Assembly: GCA_041678625.1 (NCBI GenBank)
Contig: JBAYNS010000050.1
Span: forward strand, 1-7,574
Direction of reading: 5' to 3'
From: JBAYNS01 sp041678625
GTDB taxonomy: Bacteria > Patescibacteriota > Gracilibacteria > Peribacterales > Peribacteraceae
DNA length: 7,574 nt
The notes under the pieces were generated by a model. That model made no database searches and was not told the DNA's origin. It worked only from the letters and a program-made list of their open reading frames with translations. Below, piece after piece: positions 5,510 through 7,574 of the stretch. How positions within the stretch are numbered: the first letter of the stretch is position 1; each line of letters begins with the position of its first letter. The translations under genes and the position numbers were made by a program.

Positions 5510-7574
5510 TTGTCAATTCTGGGGCAGGATTCTGTGGGGAACTCGATACTAGAAATCTTCCCTATCAAATGATTGGCGGTATCAACAAGATCCTTAAAAG
5601 CCTTTGCTCCTCGCTGGAAGTATTCTCTATACAAAGTAGTACCGATTCGTGCGCCGATACCGGGTCCCATTGTTTGCAGGTTCCATGTTCCCTGACGTTG
5701 TTGTGAAGTCTGTCCAAGTAATCCCAGGCCTACAAAAGCGATATCGGCAGGCCGCAATGAGAGCTGACGTGCGGAATCAAAATTACACTCCTGAGGAGGA
5801 TTCAATATTGGGAAGCCGTTTGTTTGACAGAGCGCCAGATCAAGTTTGCGTGCCAGAAAAGCCGGTCGATAGGCTGGCAAACGCGAAACGGGGAGAGGTG
5901 GAATAGGAAGAATAGAACCAATCAGAGGATCTTCTTCTGCCCACGATTCCCATGGGAAAGATTCATCGGCAGAAACATAGGTCATGCGCCCCGGAATTAG
6001 ACGCTGAGTTTCTAGTGATTGCTCCACGCATTGCGCAAGATAACATGCTTGATTGGCAATAGTGTTGGGATATTCCACCTGGCAATCCGGCGAACACGCC
6101 AGAGGCAACGAATTAATGATTGAGGTGATGCGCAGATCAGCCTGGGCGATAACTGCGCTGCAGCTGGTGGGCAAGTTAGCCTTATTTTGCCGTTGCAGTT
6201 TGATAATGAGATCATTGAGTTCATTCAATTTTTCCTGATCTTCTATAATCGAACAGGCGTGAAGAACCTTTTTCTTTTCGTGTGTTTCAGGGTCTTCAAT
6301 TTCTACTTCGGAGCCCAAATGTTTGCAACTAGAGTTTGCAAGGACGCTGGTGCACATTTCCAAATCAATGCCTGCGCCTTCAAAATTTCCGTCCTCAGCG
6401 ATTGCATTGCATTGCGCCATGTATGTTGGCCATTCTTTCGAGCAACATCCTTCTAAATCATTATTTGTTTCTAGACCAGAAGGATTGAACAAAATTGTAT
6501 AAGGAGGAAGATTGCAAGCTTGCTGTGCATGAATTAATTCATGCATAAGGAGATACGCATTTGCACTATGTTCGCTGGGGAGACATACAGGAATAATCCC
6601 TTTTTTAGTTTTGGGGAATGTTCTTGCCATGCCATCACCACAGGTTAGTTTACCTCCCATTTTTTTCATTTGTTCATCTGTGAATAATGAAGAGGCACGA
6701 TCTCCGTACACATCGGTAAATTTTGGTCCGCTTCCTTCACAGAAGACATCAACGGCGCAATTGCCACACTCATACGCATGAGTAATGGTTTCTTTATCCC
6801 AGCCGGGTGTGTCTTTTACTGTTTTTCCACCAATAGTCGGTGTATCCAAACGCCAGCCGCCAGTAGTGCAGGGGTCCGTGCCGGATTCCACCTGACTGAT
6901 GGGGAATTTGTAATTCGTTGGCGTGCAGCCTGTCAGAACAATTTCGTCTGATGCTTCTTCTTCCTCATTCTGCGATGGAGATGTTGTGCTTCCTGATCCT
7001 GTCTCTACATTTTCCGCCTGCTCTGCAAGCGTACATTCCTCCGTATTGATTGGTCGGCAGAGGTACCCCTTGGAACCGAATGGCAGAGCGCAGAGCTCTT
7101 CCCCTGCAGGAGGTTCAATGGGGGCATCTTTCGGATACATCCCAGCAAGAATGACACCATCAACGCAAGCCGGAGGAGATTTACCGTCCTCTGAACAGGA
7201 GAGAGAATCGAAAATAGGCTCAGGAAGAGGAGAAAGCTTAAAGCCAACGTCGCTACGATACGGATCTTTTGCAACGCGTACCCATACCTCACCGAGCGGA
7301 GGGAAGAGCACCACTTCTCCATGTTGGAGAGGGGGATCCATGCGAGCGAGAGCTTTGGTTTCAATAAAGGTAAGAACTTCCTGCAGTTTTTCCTCTACCA
7401 GATGGTCTGCTCCACACCAGCGCGTGCGCATGTACTGCGTCTCCGTATCGTCCCCTTCTCCCATCGAGGAATCACAGGCAGGACCGCGAGGGTCTGATCT
7501 CTGTACGGTTTTGAGTCCATTGCGGTAGCGCCACTTAGCCTCCTTTTCATGTCCGGTTTTCCCAACTTCTTTCA
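5506..7574 (-). CDS. Cysteine-rich protein with HExxH metallopeptidase motif, 5' end off the window
   Basis: The family is unrecognised, but a zinc-protease motif is clear. The frame stays open from the ATG at 7464 to the right edge (36 more whole codons), so that ATG is probably internal and the true start, with any signal peptide, lies outside. Numbering from the ATG at 7464: HELIH is at 308-312, preceded by hydrophobic residues (AYLLM) and followed by AQQACN; E344 in CCSKEWPTY, 32 residues on, is a candidate third zinc ligand, the gluzincin layout (inference). About 29 cysteines are visible, including CGNC (233-236) and C340-C341, pointing to an exported, disulfide-bonded protein. A Ser/Glu-rich linker (about 150-172) separates an N-terminal part from the protease-like part; a short helical, possibly coiled-coil segment (about 405-430) and a Pro-rich stretch (about 510-530) follow. 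It ends in CPRIDK and overlaps the next gene by ATGA. It could also be a non-catalytic relative. Confidence 0.9.
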   Translation of the reverse strand, partial: KEVGKTGHEKEAKWRYRNGLKTVQRSDPRGPACDSSMGEGDDTETQYMRTRWCGADHLVEEKLQEVLTFIETKALARMDPPLQHGEVVLFPPLGEVWVRVAKDPYRSDVGFKLSPLPEPIFDSLSCSEDGKSPPACVDGVILAGMYPKDAPIEPPAGEELCALPFGSKGYLCRPINTEECTLAEQAENVETGSGSTTSPSQNEEEEASDEIVLTGCTPTNYKFPISQVESGTDPCTTGGWRLDTPTIGGKTVKDTPGWDKETITHAYECGNCAVDVFCEGSGPKFTDVYGDRASSLFTDEQMKKMGGKLTCGDGMARTFPKTKKGIIPVCLPSEHSANAYLLMHELIHAQQACNLPPYTILFNPSGLETNNDLEGCCSKEWPTYMAQCNAIAEDGNFEGAGIDLEMCTSVLANSSCKHLGSEVEIEDPETHEKKKVLHACSIIEDQEKLNELNDLIIKLQRQNKANLPTSCSAVIAQADLRITSIINSLPLACSPDCQVEYPNTIANQACYLAQCVEQSLETQRLIPGRMTYVSADESFPWESWAEEDPLIGSILPIPPLPVSRLPAYRPAFLARKLDLALCQTNGFPILNPPQECNFDSARQLSLRPADIAFVGLGLLGQTSQQRQGTWNLQTMGPGIGARIGTTLYREYFQRGAKAFKDLVDTANHLIGKISSIEFPTESCPRIDK
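6526..6545. repeat. Perfect 20-bp palindrome over the HELIH codons
   Basis: TGCATGAATTAATTCATGCA equals its own reverse complement over all 20 bases; the symmetry stops there (G at 6525 against T at 6546). It lies inside the metalloprotease-like gene and encodes the zinc-binding HELIH motif plus the following Ala. Because of the symmetry, both strands read HELIHA here. The simplest explanation is chance codon choice around a motif with symmetric ends (CAT...CAT); a protein-binding site or cruciform is possible but has no other support. Confidence 0.5.

Noticed and set aside
6400..6418. Short tandem repeat of CAATG/CAATC units
   Set aside because: Only about three five-base units, encoding ordinary residues (AQCNAIA) in the metalloprotease-like gene; likely chance.
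7462..7464. ATG at 7464 as the true start of the metalloprotease-like gene
   Set aside because: The frame remains open upstream to the window edge, no Shine-Dalgarno site precedes this ATG, and no signal peptide follows it although the protein is cysteine-rich. It is more likely an internal Met.
6923..7528. Plus-strand open frame of 201 codons antisense to the metalloprotease-like gene
   Set aside because: Its product is a Ser/Arg/Pro-rich low-information sequence, and the minus-strand frame over the same region has coherent protein features and continues to a clear ATGA junction.
7395..7550. Minus-strand 51-codon frame starting at 7550, near an AAAAGGAGG stretch
   Set aside because: The Shine-Dalgarno-like stretch lies inside this frame, after its ATG, and no suitable in-frame start for the main gene follows it. 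The frame ends inside the large gene in another phase and its product has no recognisable features.
1..7574. RNA genes, CRISPR arrays, insertion sequences, attachment sites
   Set aside because: I found no cloverleaf pattern, regularly spaced repeats, terminal inverted repeats or transposase/integrase motifs; coding sequence covers nearly the whole window.

Overview
The window holds three genes, all on the minus strand and all in one direction, with almost no non-coding DNA. In transcription order (right to left) they are: (1) a large cysteine-rich protein with a zinc-metalloprotease-type HExxH motif, whose start lies beyond the right edge (5506-7574); (2) a 595-residue secreted, cysteine-rich protein of unknown function (3722-5509) that overlaps the first gene by four bases (ATGA); (3) after a 64-bp gap, dnaE, the replicative DNA polymerase III alpha subunit (3657 down to base 1), whose 3' end lies beyond the left edge.

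The organism is a bacterium using the standard bacterial code (TGA is a stop, TGG encodes Trp) with roughly balanced base composition. The dense packing, the lack of recognisable Shine-Dalgarno sites at the two visible starts, and large unrecognised secreted cysteine-rich proteins beside a core gene would fit a Patescibacteria/CPR genome, perhaps of the Peregrinibacteria/Peribacteria type. This is an impression only; a search with the dnaE protein would settle it.

The first two genes look like a translationally coupled pair. The second has a clear signal peptide and both are rich in cysteine, so they probably act outside the cytoplasm and rely on disulfide bonds. The first carries HELIH followed 32 residues later by a Glu, the layout of a gluzincin-like metallopeptidase. 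Nothing links them functionally to dnaE, which may be read through from them or driven by a weak TACAAT box just before its start.

dnaE is intact over the 1219 codons visible: all three catalytic aspartates and a consensus clamp-binding motif are present. Its N-terminal PHP domain appears to have lost several metal ligands, and a long acidic insert precedes its C-terminal part. I see no RNA gene, CRISPR array, insertion sequence, integration site or convincing terminator. The most notable items are the unrecognised secreted pair and the degenerate PHP site.
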